Notes: a model not told the origin generated them from the sequence alone. Numbered from the stretch's first letter, positions 1 to 9,328 are shown. The stretch is 17,363 nt of DNA from Caldifarciminota bacterium (GCA_027073945.1 JALTEL010000573.1:1-17363); one strand, 5' to 3'. Numbers and translations: made by a program.

Positions 1-2
1 CA

Positions 3-212
3 ATAGTAGTGGCAAAAGCGGGATACACAGACAGAGAAGCAATTGTTGAAACAATTGAGACCCTGAGAAAGAGTAAGGTAAAATTGGCAGGCATCGTATT
101 GAATGGCATTTTGGCTGAAAAGCATTATGGATATTACGGTAAATATAGATATAAATACGGTTACTATTACGGTAAAAAGAAAAAGGGATTCATCTCGAGA
201 CTTTTAGGTTGA
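3..212 (+). CDS. Bacterial tyrosine kinase (BY-kinase, Wzz/CpsD type), C-terminal end only
   Basis: The reading frame is open at the window edge, so only the last ~70 codons are present. The visible part starts in a beta strand (IVVAKAGYT) and continues through a helix into 'KLAGIVLNGI'. This is the usual end of the P-loop kinase fold in the CpsD/CapB/Wzc kinases of polysaccharide export. It finishes in a tyrosine cluster (nine Tyr in about 17 residues, interspersed with Gly and Lys), then a Lys run and 'GFISRLLG'. In this family the C-terminal tyrosines are autophosphorylated in trans and control polymer assembly. Walker motifs and any membrane domain would lie upstream and are not visible, so a free-standing kinase and a Wzc-like fusion cannot be told apart. 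The stop TGA touches the start region of the next gene, suggesting co-transcription. Confidence 0.72.
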   Translation: MVVAKAGYTDREAIVETIETLRKSKVKLAGIVLNGILAEKHYGYYGKYRYKYGYYYGKKKKGFISRLLG

Positions 213-217
213 GCATA

Positions 218-2014
218 ATGGTTAAAATTCTCCGTGTAGATTTATCCGCGCAGAGAATAGAAGATCAGATAATAGAGAATAATGTATACAGGCAATATCT
301 GGGTGGAAGAGGATTGGGCGCATATCTGCTTTATAATGATTTAGCTCCACAAACAGACCCTCTTTCACAGGACAATGAACTGATTGTAGCTGCAGGTCCT
401 TTGACAGGTACTATGGCACCCACTGCTGCAAGGGCTATGGTAGTGACAAAGAGTCCTCTGACTGGTTTTGCCACTTCTTCCAATGTCGGAGGTTATTTCG
501 GTACTCAGTTGAAAATGGCGGGATATGAAGCCATTGTTATAAAAGGCAGGTCGGAGAAGCCTGTATATATATTCATTCATAACAATAGAGTTTATATAAA
601 GGATGCATCACATATATGGGGACTTAGTACCTCACAAAGTGATATGCTATTGCGGGAGGAGACAAACCTGGAAGCTTCTGCCATTCTCATAGGTCCTGCT
701 GGTGAAAATCTGTCGATTATTGCCTCTCTGATGGTGGACGGACACAGAGCAGCCGGCAGAAGCGGCGTGGGAGCCGTTATGGGAAGTAAATTCCTGAAAG
801 GTATAGTTGTTTACGGAACAAAAGGTATTGAAATAAACAATGAGAATTTCTATAAGGTTTCACTTTCTCTGATTGATAAAATCAAAATCAGTGCTGGTAC
901 AAAGAGATTCAGAGAAAATGGGACAACCGGGGTGCTTGATATAATAAACGGAATAGGAGCCCTGCCAACACACAATTACAGAGATGGGCATTTCAAAGAT
1001 GCCGCACTGATTGACCACAGGGCTTATAATAAAAAATTGTTGGACAGGAACGGAGCCTGCGCAAACTGCCCTATTGGTTGCATGCGCCTTACGAGTGTTA
1101 AAAGTGGTAAGTTCGCGGGCCAGCATGGTGGGGGTCCGGAATATGAAACCCTATGGGCTTATGGGGCTTCATGCGGTGTTAAAGACCTCAATTATATAGC
1201 AGCTGCCAATTATATTGCTAATGAAATGGGTCTCGATACGATATCCATGGGGTCCACAATCGCATCCCTTTTTGATCTGTTTGAAGCAGGGTATGTAAAG
1301 GGCAGTGATATTGGCAATATAACGGGTTTCGGAGATAAAGAAGCAATTGTTCAGTTAACTGAAATGACAGGGAAAAATACTGGTATAGGGGAACTCCTTG
1401 CAAAAGGCTCTCATAAAATGGCCAGACATTTTGGACATCCGGAATTTTCGATGTCCGTTAAATCTCAGGAAATGCCAGCTTATGACCCGCGTGGTATAAA
1501 GGGTATGGGGCTTGCCTATGCAACTTCCAACAGAGGGGCATGTCATACCAAGGCATTCACAGTGGCTTTTGAGGTATATAATGCACCCTATTCTGATTAC
1601 AGGCTTGAATATAAAGGGAAGGATAAACTTGTAAAAGACATACAGGATTATCAATCTGTAGTGGATGCCTCAGGTACATGTAGTTTTGGCAGAGGCGTAT
1701 ACAATATAGAAGTTTATGCTGAACTTCTGAATGCACTTTTAGGATTTGATTATACACCCTCTGAACTCCTATTGGCAGGAGAAAGAATATGGAATATAGA
1801 ACATGTCTTTAATATGAAAGCCGGGTGGGATAAAGATACGGATACCCTTCCTCGCAGAATATTTGAAAGCAGAATAAAGACAGGTGCCTCACAGGGAGAG
1901 TTTTATAATAGAAAGGAGTTTGAAAAACTGCTTGAGAATTATTATGCATTGAGAGGCTGGTCAAAGACTGGTATACCAGGTAAAGACAAGTTACAGGAGC
2001 TTGGTATAGGGTAA
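218..2014 (+). CDS. Tungsten-type aldehyde:ferredoxin oxidoreductase family protein
   Basis: Oxidises an aldehyde to a carboxylic acid (or the reverse) with ferredoxin, using a tungsto-bispterin cofactor and one 4Fe-4S cluster in the cytoplasm. About 598 residues, normal for the family (~600). It begins with the typical strand KILRVDL and the glycine motif GGRGLG (residues 29-34). The cluster ligands are a CxxCxxxC set (C281, C284, C288, 'CANCPIGC') plus a distant Cys at about 488 in 'SGTCSFGRG'. The pterin-binding segment 'DPRGIKGMGLAYATSNRGAC' starts near residue 423, and 'GGPEYET' is also present. The ATG at 218 follows a weak AGGTTGAG. A TTG at 209 would give MSI-MVKIL and a 4-base TTGA overlap with the kinase, so the start is uncertain. 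The substrate cannot be read from sequence; AOR, FOR and GOR subtypes share these motifs. The link to the kinase upstream is unexplained. Confidence 0.93.
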   Translation: MVKILRVDLSAQRIEDQIIENNVYRQYLGGRGLGAYLLYNDLAPQTDPLSQDNELIVAAGPLTGTMAPTAARAMVVTKSPLTGFATSSNVGGYFGTQLKMAGYEAIVIKGRSEKPVYIFIHNNRVYIKDASHIWGLSTSQSDMLLREETNLEASAILIGPAGENLSIIASLMVDGHRAAGRSGVGAVMGSKFLKGIVVYGTKGIEINNENFYKVSLSLIDKIKISAGTKRFRENGTTGVLDIINGIGALPTHNYRDGHFKDAALIDHRAYNKKLLDRNGACANCPIGCMRLTSVKSGKFAGQHGGGPEYETLWAYGASCGVKDLNYIAAANYIANEMGLDTISMGSTIASLFDLFEAGYVKGSDIGNITGFGDKEAIVQLTEMTGKNTGIGELLAKGSHKMARHFGHPEFSMSVKSQEMPAYDPRGIKGMGLAYATSNRGACHTKAFTVAFEVYNAPYSDYRLEYKGKDKLVKDIQDYQSVVDASGTCSFGRGVYNIEVYAELLNALLGFDYTPSELLLAGERIWNIEHVFNMKAGWDKDTDTLPRRIFESRIKTGASQGEFYNRKEFEKLLENYYALRGWSKTGIPGKDKLQELGIG

Positions 2015-2060
2015 TAAAAAATCATAGTATTTTGAATTTGTTATATCCATAAAACGCATG

Positions 2061-2089
2061 TTGATTTTACAGAACTGCGGGTATAAAAT
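2061..2089 (+). promoter_or_regulatory. Probable sigma-70-type promoter for the C11 protease-GH57 operon
   Basis: TTGATT (2061-2066) and TAAAAT (2084-2089) are separated by 17 bases. Transcription would begin near 2096, just ahead of the GGAGG at 2104-2108. It lies in the only gap (100 bases) between the oxidoreductase and the protease. Both boxes are imperfect and the region is AT-rich, so this is a moderate call. Confidence 0.4.
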
Positions 2090-2103
2090 AAGTTTATTAC
2101 GAA

Positions 2104-2108
2104 GGAGG
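2104..2108 (+). promoter_or_regulatory. Strong ribosome binding site deciding the start of the C11 protease
   Basis: GGAGG lies 6 bases before the ATG at 2115, and a TAA (2109-2111) sits in frame just upstream, so no earlier start is possible. This fixes the unusually short, uncharged N-terminus of the protein. Confidence 0.8.
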
Positions 2109-2114
2109 TAAAAA

Positions 2115-5100
2115 ATGAACTGGATAATAGCCATAATAATAAGCATGCCTGTCTCAGGAAAAGGTACAAAGCCCTTTGTATCGAACTATTCGGGTATAAA
2201 AGTCAAAAGCGGAATGGATAACTTTGGCTATCTATATCAATCAACTCAGGATGGAGACAACGTAAGCTTTCACTGGATAGACATAGCTCAAACAGGTACA
2301 GCACTCAGTCTGGGAGATGATGACAGTGCGAGTGTTTCACTGCCGTTTGCTTTTGGTTTGTATGAAGATACCGCAACTGCAGTACTGGTACAGTCCAACG
2401 GAGGCATAACTTTCAGAAATATCAGACTTTCTTTCTCAAACCATGCACTTCCGGACACAAATGGAACAATGATAGCAACATATTGGTCGGACCTTGACCC
2501 TTCCTCGCATGGGAATGTGTATTATCAGTCATTTGTTGATTCATTTGTCATTGAATGGTATCAAGTACCGGAATATAGCGGCTCGCTGTATAACACGTTT
2601 GAAGCTGTAATTTACAACAACAATAAGATAAAGCTTCAGTACCTTGATATTAATGAATATTCGGATGAAACCATAGGGATACAATCCGGCTCGGCTTATT
2701 CCTCGGGGAACGGATGGTATCTGCAATACGTTTACAGCGGAAATCCGCAAGCACACGTACCCGTGGATTCCTCTGCTGTTTTGTATTATTATGTCCCTCC
2801 GCAGGACCATGATGCTGGTGTCCTGAATGCGTCCTGCACACCGGATGTGATTGCAATGCAGGATTCTGCGTTTGTCAGTGCACTTGTGAAAAATTTTGGT
2901 TTGAATAGCGAGAGTTTTAACGTTCATTTTGTCTTTGATACTTCAGGGACTATTATAAGTGATTCGGTTTATCCGGTGACATTAAATTCAGCTGATACAA
3001 CAACTGTTTCTTTTATATACCATCCCTCTTTTGCTGCTGATTTCCATGTTACGACATTCACTGACCTTGCCACAGACACCAATTATATCAATGATACCAC
3101 ACATACGTCTTTATCTGTGATTACAAATATGCCTTTGCCATACAACACGGATTTCGAATCTGACAGCGGATATTTTTACCATAGCGGTGCAAATGACCCA
3201 TGGCAGTGGGGAGTGTCTGCATATGCTCATTCGGGCACTCACGCCTGGGCAACATCACTTCAATCCGATTATCCGAATAACGCAGATGGGACACTTTATT
3301 CTTATCCTGTTGACCTTTCGCCATTCTCCACGGCAGATTCCACCTCTCTGAGTTTTTACTATTTTGATTCCCTTGAGACCAATTATGATTATGTCTACCT
3401 TATGATCACACCTGACGATGGTGCAACATGGGATACTGTGAGAACTTACAACGGATATGAAACGGGTTGGAATCAGGATAATATAGACCTAAAGCCTTAC
3501 AACGGACATGTTATAAAGTTTGCTTTTGCCATTTCTTCGGATGCAAGCGTGCAAAAGGCGGGTTTTTATCTGGATGACCTTTCCATACATATCCCGCTGA
3601 ATAATGACGTTGGTATACTCTCAGTTACGCCAAGACCATCTGTAATAAATCCCGGAGATACCTCCATTATAGAAGTAGTCGTGCATAATTTTGGCTTGCT
3701 TCAGGAATCAAACTTTTATGCGCACTACTATGTTTCAAAATCAGGCAGCACAGTTCAACAGGATAGTGCACTCGTTGGTGCGTTGAATCCGTCTTCTGAT
3801 ACTGTTATAAACTGGCCTTTGGTATTGAACGATACAGGAGCCTATGATATATTTGCATGGACAACGCTTGGTACTGACGAATATAATGGAAATGATACCT
3901 GTCATAATGTTCTTACTGTAGGGACCCCTGATATTGTTATGCAGGGAACATCCATAGGCGGTGACGGAATAGCCGATGTCGGAGAGAACAATGTCCCGCT
4001 TATAATTAATATTGTAAATGCGGGTGCAAGGGCAGACAGTACGAATATTACGCTTTCAACTAATTCTCAGGATATAACGATACATACGCCGCAGACACAT
4101 TTCATAGGAGAAATGGCTTGCGGGGATACAGTCCTGGACACGTTTTACATAGATGTATCTCCCACAGCCACGCAGGGAGAGACCGTTACTTTCAATGTTC
4201 TAATCAGCACGACAAACGGGTTCACAGGGAATGACAATTTTGATATTTCAATAGGCGGTAAGACTTGGACCATTATGGTGCTTGTCAATGGCGACAATAA
4301 TTTAACCAGTTATGGCGTGGGTGATGTTGACGAAATGGAAACAGCCGGCTCTGACAATAATGTCAATATTCTGGTTCAGTTTGATGGAGAAACCAGTTAC
4401 AGCGATTCGGCAGGTTCGCACACGGATGCCAACAGGTACTATCTGCATCATGTAACGACTCCAAATAATATGATAGATGCATATCCTCTTGTTAATCTGG
4501 GAGAAGTTGATATGGGAGATACAAATGTTATTTTTGACTTTTTCAAATGGGGAGTTGATAATTATCCTGCCAAGCATTACATGTTTATCATCTGGGACCA
4601 TGGCTCCGGATGGGTAAAGGGTAAGAAAGGCTCCAGGGGGGTATCACACGATGACACAAACAACGACTATTTGTCATTTGCAAACGGGGAATACAGGGCT
4701 CTGGTCAGAAAAATGCATGATTATATAGGCAGAAATCTGGACATTATGGGGTTTGATGTATGTCTTGTTCAGATGGTGGAGAATCTTTTTGAGTCCCAGG
4801 GCTATGTTGACCATGTTGTGGCATCTGAAAAATCCGAGCCGGGAGACGGATGGGATTATCATTTCATTTCCGCACTTGAGCAGGATCCCAATATGCCAGT
4901 CTCCGAGCTTGCCAGACAGGTTGTAGACTATTATGCAACATTTTACAATAACCAGAGTACTGGAGATGTCACACTTTCATCATGGGATTTGAACCGTAAT
5001 ATGCATAATCTTTTCAATTATACAGACCTTTTGGCAAGGGAATTAATACTGGCAGGGGGCATCAGTCAAACTCAGATTAACAATGTTGTGAGTGGCCTTG

Positions 5101-6062
5101 ACGGTGAGGTTGAAAGCTCCTATGACCCATATAAGTATTTTGTTGACATAAAGCATTTTGCAATGCAGATAAAAGCGGCAAATATCAACAGCAATGTCAA
5201 TGCTGCCTGTGATTCTATAACAGACCTTTTCAATGCCGGTATGATTACGGATACTGCATGGGCATCAAGTGATGTTTCCTCTTCAATGTACGGCATAAGT
5301 ATTATGCTTCCTCCTGCGGGTGAAGACCTTGCGGGTTGGGAAGGTCCTTATACTGGATTAAGACTCTCCAAACTTACGCTGTGGGATGAATTTCTCAACG
5401 GTGCCACTTCGCTTCCGGCAAGTGCTGATGTCAGGTATTACAATGCTTATTTTATTCAATCAACACAGAGTATTGATACGCTCTATAATGGCACGTCCGG
5501 AGAAATGCATATAATACTGAAAAATTTCACAGCAGCGGGGGCAAATAATGTATACGTTAAATTCGCGCCTCCTTCATATATAACCCTATCATCGGACAGT
5601 CTCTATGTAGGCAGTATTCCGGCGGATACCACAGTGGAGTTTGTTCTACCATATGCTGTTTCTCAGTCCGCACCTGCAGCGGGTAATGAGATTGGGATTG
5701 TTGTTACTGGTGACGGATTTAACAATAATGACAATATCCCCATTTATACATCGGGTATATCGCGGATAAACGAGCAAAGCAAAAATGTGCGAATTATCAA
5801 AGATTACTTTACCGTGTTTCCGAGTATTTCAAGGTCAAACAGTGTGAATGTAAGGTTTGCCATAAATAACTCTGGCATGGTGTGTATTAACTTGTTTGAC
5901 ATACAGGGTAGAAGAATATCAACATTATTGAACAAAAAGCTTTCAAAAGGAGTTTACAATTTCAGTTTAAGCACGGCAAATTCACTGCACCAGGGGGTAT
6001 ATTTCGTGGAATTGTCTTCACCTTCATACAAGAAGGTTAGCAAAATTGTGTTTGTAAAATAA
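2115..6062 (+). CDS. Secreted clostripain-like (family C11) cysteine protease, modular, with type IX-style sorting domain
   Basis: A 1315-residue exported protease. A very short hydrophobic N-terminus (MNWIIAIIISMPVSG) precedes a beta-sandwich region (~30-225). Next come a CARDB-like domain (~230-335), a MAM/immune-inhibitor-A-like jelly roll (~338-505, 'TDFESDSGYF...FYLDDLSI'), a second CARDB-like domain (~506-600) and a further Ig-like domain (~604-712). The C11 catalytic domain runs ~716-1095. It carries the expected catalytic pair: His829 in 'WDHGSGW' and Cys883 in 'GFDVCLVQMVE'. Another Ig-like domain follows (~1110-1215). The last ~85 residues have the pattern of a Por/T9SS type A C-terminal sorting domain ('FPSISRSNSVNVRF...', 'INLFDIQGRR', 'KGVYNFSL', 'GVYFVEL', ending KIVFVK). 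C11 enzymes such as clostripain and PmC11 cleave after Arg or Lys; specificity here is inferred from the family only. It is first gene of a pair with the GH57 gene 14 bases downstream. The beta-rich modules probably bind cell surface or substrate. Confidence 0.88.
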   Translation: MNWIIAIIISMPVSGKGTKPFVSNYSGIKVKSGMDNFGYLYQSTQDGDNVSFHWIDIAQTGTALSLGDDDSASVSLPFAFGLYEDTATAVLVQSNGGITFRNIRLSFSNHALPDTNGTMIATYWSDLDPSSHGNVYYQSFVDSFVIEWYQVPEYSGSLYNTFEAVIYNNNKIKLQYLDINEYSDETIGIQSGSAYSSGNGWYLQYVYSGNPQAHVPVDSSAVLYYYVPPQDHDAGVLNASCTPDVIAMQDSAFVSALVKNFGLNSESFNVHFVFDTSGTIISDSVYPVTLNSADTTTVSFIYHPSFAADFHVTTFTDLATDTNYINDTTHTSLSVITNMPLPYNTDFESDSGYFYHSGANDPWQWGVSAYAHSGTHAWATSLQSDYPNNADGTLYSYPVDLSPFSTADSTSLSFYYFDSLETNYDYVYLMITPDDGATWDTVRTYNGYETGWNQDNIDLKPYNGHVIKFAFAISSDASVQKAGFYLDDLSIHIPLNNDVGILSVTPRPSVINPGDTSIIEVVVHNFGLLQESNFYAHYYVSKSGSTVQQDSALVGALNPSSDTVINWPLVLNDTGAYDIFAWTTLGTDEYNGNDTCHNVLTVGTPDIVMQGTSIGGDGIADVGENNVPLIINIVNAGARADSTNITLSTNSQDITIHTPQTHFIGEMACGDTVLDTFYIDVSPTATQGETVTFNVLISTTNGFTGNDNFDISIGGKTWTIMVLVNGDNNLTSYGVGDVDEMETAGSDNNVNILVQFDGETSYSDSAGSHTDANRYYLHHVTTPNNMIDAYPLVNLGEVDMGDTNVIFDFFKWGVDNYPAKHYMFIIWDHGSGWVKGKKGSRGVSHDDTNNDYLSFANGEYRALVRKMHDYIGRNLDIMGFDVCLVQMVENLFESQGYVDHVVASEKSEPGDGWDYHFISALEQDPNMPVSELARQVVDYYATFYNNQSTGDVTLSSWDLNRNMHNLFNYTDLLARELILAGGISQTQINNVVSGLDGEVESSYDPYKYFVDIKHFAMQIKAANINSNVNAACDSITDLFNAGMITDTAWASSDVSSSMYGISIMLPPAGEDLAGWEGPYTGLRLSKLTLWDEFLNGATSLPASADVRYYNAYFIQSTQSIDTLYNGTSGEMHIILKNFTAAGANNVYVKFAPPSYITLSSDSLYVGSIPADTTVEFVLPYAVSQSAPAAGNEIGIVVTGDGFNNNDNIPIYTSGISRINEQSKNVRIIKDYFTVFPSISRSNSVNVRFAINNSGMVCINLFDIQGRRISTLLNKKLSKGVYNFSLSTANSLHQGVYFVELSSPSYKKVSKIVFVK

Positions 6063-6076
6063 AGGGGGGATATGAT

Positions 6077-9049
6077 ATGCTCAAAATGATACTTAAAAAA
6101 GTTATTGGTACCATCGGGCTTGTGTTATTTCTGCGTATCTTTGTATATGCCAATCCCATATACATTTCATTCCTCTGGCACATGCATCAGCCTGTTTACT
6201 TCCCCTACGAAAGTGTTGTTACAACGGACGCTCGAGGTATCTATAGTTTCAGTATCAGGGATATACATGACCAGCGCACAGGCCCTTACACTTCCTGGCC
6301 CACGGATGCGGTAGAAACCGGTGCGGGAAGCGCAGATACAGTGGTTTCAAACCATTTTGGAACACAGGTTAGCTTCACGGGGTCATTGATTGAGAATCTG
6401 AATAATTTTGCTGCGGACAATGATGCAAATTTTACCAACTGGACATTTAGATGGGTGCAGGGAGCTAATTACAGCACAACTCTTGGTCATAGAAGGCTTG
6501 ACCTTGTCAATATAGGATATTTTCATCCCATTTTCCCTTTGATATGGGATTTTGATATGCAATATCAGCTGAAAAGACACGAAAATGCTATTGTAAATTC
6601 ATTTGGCATAACACCATCACATGGTGCATTTCTTCCTGAGTGTGCTTTTTCGGAAAGGGTTATACCTGCACTTGTAAAAGCCGGTATAAAATGGGTGATT
6701 GTTGATAATATACATTTTGACAGGGCATGTGCAGGTTATCCGTACTCAACAGATGGGGGCATTATTGAACCCAACAGGGCAGACCAGATAAATCCCAATC
6801 CTGGAAACTGGATTCAGTTGAATGATGTTTGGGCACCCACGAGAATTTCAGCAAAATTCGGTCACCTTCCTCATTATGTTGAATACATAGACCCGAATAC
6901 AGGGGCAAAATACAGAATTATAGCAATTCCCGGAGACAGATATATGGGCAATGAAGATGGAAGAGGCGGATTTGGTGCGCTTGATTATGACAATGTTATA
7001 GGTCAATTATCTTCATACAACGATGATCCACAGCATCCACTTCTCGTGGTTCTGCATCACGACGGAGATAATTATGGAGGAGGTTCTGACAGCTATTATC
7101 ACACCAATTTTCAGAATTTTGTCAATTGGCTTGAGTCAGAGCCAGATAGCTTCAGATGTATAACAATTGACGATTATCTTGATATGTTTCCGGTGGATAC
7201 CAATGATGTAATACATATAGAACCCGGAAGTTGGTCCGGTGCTGATAATGGCGGGCCTTTGTTTGACAAATGGCTTTCACAGCCCGACAACAGCGGTTAC
7301 AGCTCGGACAGGGCTTCCTGGGCGGCTCTTGTGGCTGCCAGGAATTTTGTTAAAGCTGCTTTTGATAATGATTCAACCGCTGCAAATACAGACTCTGCCC
7401 TCGCTTATCTGTTTTGCGGGGAATCAAGTGATTACTGGTACTGGGATGGAACATATCCATGGGATTCTCTTCCTTCTCATGCGGCAGACAGAGCAATTTC
7501 ATTTGCCAGTTCCGTTATATCCGCAGATACCGAAGGTCCGACAGTATTTCTACCTCAGCGAAGGCCGTATAACCCGGGTGGTTTTGAGTTTGGGAATCCT
7601 GTTGACGCAATTGATACGATATGGACATTTGCTTTTGATATCAACGGAATTTCGGCAGTGCATCTTTATTACAGAATTGATAAGGACGGCACTAACAATC
7701 CGGCAACATCCGATAATGAAACCTATGCGGGAGGTCCTGACGTGGGACCATGGAGTACAATTCAGATGACACGAGAGACGGTTCCGCACCAGGGTATATA
7801 TCCACAGTATATTGCTGATTATTATTATGCGACAATATCATTTCCCGATTCCCTTGTTGATTACTATGTACAAGCTGTCGATTCACAGGGAAACATTACA
7901 AAAACACCCATACAGCATGTATATTTTGGCGGAATTGCCAATCAGGGGGTGAACTGGTCACCTCAAAGTCCCTCATTCAACGATACGATTACTGTTTTTG
8001 TTTACAGTACTCAAGCTGCAAAGCTGCACTGGGGCGTAAATAACTGGACACTTCCGGATTCCTGTTATTTTCCTCCCAATACTACGGTATATGGAGATAG
8101 CAATGCTGTCGAAACCGCTATGCAGGGGCCTGACAGCCTTGGAAGGTATTTTATTCGAATAGGTCCTTTCAACAATCCAATACAGAGTGTTGATGAGATA
8201 GATTTTGTCATACATTTTCAGGACGATTCATGGGATAACAACGGCGGTAGAGACTATAGGATTTATCTGGGCGGAGGATTTATTATGGATGGCCAGCTTG
8301 ACAATAATGCTGTAAAAATCGCAGAGAATGGCGGTATGTCACTTTATTTTTCATACCAAAATGGCATGATATATCTGGCAACAAATGCTGCAGGAGACTC
8401 TCCAGATACTTATAATTGGGACAATTTCATCTTTGTTTCACTATCGCCTTCATATATGTTACCTGCTCCCTGGAAAAAGAGCGGTGAATGTGCCAGTTTT
8501 GATTATTACCTCGCAGATGAAAACGATAATAATTATGTGTCGTGGTACAGGCGAGGTGATACAGCAGTCACAAGCGGTTTTTCCTGTGCTTCTGCTTCAA
8601 GTGAAACAGGATATCTTGAAGGCACTATGAATGCCTTAACCGTGTTTGGATATATTCCGGAATCTCTGTTTATTGCTGTTGGTGCATACGGGACCAATGA
8701 CGGAGACAGTCTTAAATGGCAGGTCCCGGGTAATGGCAATCCATTGAATGGAAATATCGACAGTAGCGAATATGCTGTTGTGAAATTACAGGCTGTACAT
8801 GAAGATGTCCATAACTTTGATAGAACCCCGCTAAAGATTTATCCCACAGTATCCCGTATGGGATTTCATATTAAAGGCACGGGAAGGATTAATATATATA
8901 CTGTTAGTGGACGGCTTGTTTACAGTAAAAATGTGAAAAATAGTGATTTCTACTGGAAAGGACGGGATAGCAAGGGAATAAACCTTCCGCGCGGTATCTA
9001 TTTTATACGTGTTGGCAGTTATTCTGGAAAAGTCATACTTATAAAATAG
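6077..9049 (+). CDS. Secreted GH57 glycosidase (amylase-like) with starch-binding-like module and type IX-style sorting domain
   Basis: A 990-residue exported glycoside hydrolase, probably acting on alpha-glucans. The start ATG follows GGGGGGA by 6 bases. A normal signal peptide with basic residues (MLKMILKKVIG...) has a likely cleavage after VYA25. The GH57 domain (~26-470) shows family motif 1 'WHMHQP' (34-39). The probable nucleophile is Glu188 in 'FLPECAFSE', and the acid/base Asp most likely lies in 'HHDGDNYGGG' (327-336, D329). Two beta domains follow. The second, about 645-740, has 'KLHWGVNNW' and 'DSWDNNGGRDYRIY', resembling CBM25/26-type starch-binding modules. A further beta domain (~745-915) resembles those at the C-terminus of glucodextranase-type enzymes. 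The last ~65 residues form a sorting-type Ig domain ending KVILIK. GH57 includes amylases, pullulanases, branching enzymes and galactosidases, so exact activity is open. It is co-transcribed with the C11 protease. Confidence 0.86.
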   Translation: MLKMILKKVIGTIGLVLFLRIFVYANPIYISFLWHMHQPVYFPYESVVTTDARGIYSFSIRDIHDQRTGPYTSWPTDAVETGAGSADTVVSNHFGTQVSFTGSLIENLNNFAADNDANFTNWTFRWVQGANYSTTLGHRRLDLVNIGYFHPIFPLIWDFDMQYQLKRHENAIVNSFGITPSHGAFLPECAFSERVIPALVKAGIKWVIVDNIHFDRACAGYPYSTDGGIIEPNRADQINPNPGNWIQLNDVWAPTRISAKFGHLPHYVEYIDPNTGAKYRIIAIPGDRYMGNEDGRGGFGALDYDNVIGQLSSYNDDPQHPLLVVLHHDGDNYGGGSDSYYHTNFQNFVNWLESEPDSFRCITIDDYLDMFPVDTNDVIHIEPGSWSGADNGGPLFDKWLSQPDNSGYSSDRASWAALVAARNFVKAAFDNDSTAANTDSALAYLFCGESSDYWYWDGTYPWDSLPSHAADRAISFASSVISADTEGPTVFLPQRRPYNPGGFEFGNPVDAIDTIWTFAFDINGISAVHLYYRIDKDGTNNPATSDNETYAGGPDVGPWSTIQMTRETVPHQGIYPQYIADYYYATISFPDSLVDYYVQAVDSQGNITKTPIQHVYFGGIANQGVNWSPQSPSFNDTITVFVYSTQAAKLHWGVNNWTLPDSCYFPPNTTVYGDSNAVETAMQGPDSLGRYFIRIGPFNNPIQSVDEIDFVIHFQDDSWDNNGGRDYRIYLGGGFIMDGQLDNNAVKIAENGGMSLYFSYQNGMIYLATNAAGDSPDTYNWDNFIFVSLSPSYMLPAPWKKSGECASFDYYLADENDNNYVSWYRRGDTAVTSGFSCASASSETGYLEGTMNALTVFGYIPESLFIAVGAYGTNDGDSLKWQVPGNGNPLNGNIDSSEYAVVKLQAVHEDVHNFDRTPLKIYPTVSRMGFHIKGTGRINIYTVSGRLVYSKNVKNSDFYWKGRDSKGINLPRGIYFIRVGSYSGKVILIK

Positions 9050-9058
9050 GCTATTTTA
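9042..9058. terminator. Possible weak bidirectional terminator between convergent genes
   Basis: TAAAATAGgCTATTTTA is an inverted repeat with 8-base arms around one central base. It spans the GH57 stop codon and the end of the minus-strand gene. On the plus strand it is followed by AAATATTTTTCTTT. The stem is almost all A-T with a tight centre, so it would be a poor hairpin in RNA. It is the only candidate between these convergent genes. Confidence 0.28.
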
Positions 9059-9328
9059 AATATTTTTCTTTATTTCTCTTTCATATTCAGGGAAATAATG
9101 TGAAATTATCTGCAAATCAAACCTGCTCAGAATAGAGGTATTGGATTCTCGCTGGAGAAGAAACTCAAAAGACTTTTTGATTAGTTCTACCTTGCTTATG
9201 TGTTTTTTGCACAGCAAATCCCAGTAATCGTTGTCCAATATTACTTCATGAACGGTTCTTGTATTATTTTTGGTAACTTCGACCGTGAAAACATCGTTGC
9301 TTTTTTTTGTAATATTTATAGTTCCCAT
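9056..9328 (-). CDS. Small conserved-looking protein of unknown function (90 aa)
   Basis: I do not recognise a named family. The start ATG (9328-9326) is set by GGAGG five bases upstream, so this is a real gene; a TTG 21 bases further out would bypass that ribosome binding site. The 90 residues begin with a predicted beta hairpin ('INITKKSNDVFTVEV', 'RTVHEVILDNDYWDLL'). They then turn helical with a charged pattern ('KVELIKKSFEFLLQRE') and end with 'SILSRFDLQIISHYFPEYEREIKK'. There is no signal peptide, membrane segment or metal motif, so it is probably cytoplasmic. From memory the segment 'ELIKKSFEFLLERE...SILSSFDL...YFPEYE' recurs in small proteins of many bacteria and archaea, but I cannot confirm this here. 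It sits 42 bases downstream of the beta-propeller gene on the same strand and may share its transcript. Confidence 0.75.
   Translation of the reverse strand: MGTINITKKSNDVFTVEVTKNNTRTVHEVILDNDYWDLLCKKHISKVELIKKSFEFLLQRESNTSILSRFDLQIISHYFPEYEREIKKNI

Noticed and set aside
415..432. TGGCAC followed by CTGC inside the oxidoreductase gene as a sigma-54 promoter
   Set aside because: Spacing between the GG and GC elements is off by one and it lies deep in coding sequence with no gene start downstream.
2541..2927. 128-codon minus-strand frame inside the C11 protease gene
   Set aside because: Antisense to coherent beta-sandwich coding sequence; no start signal and atypical composition.
7239..7769. 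176-codon open frame on the plus strand inside the GH57 gene
   Set aside because: It lies wholly within a well-supported GH57 coding frame, has no ribosome binding site and its translation is low-complexity Leu/Ile-rich; a shadow frame.
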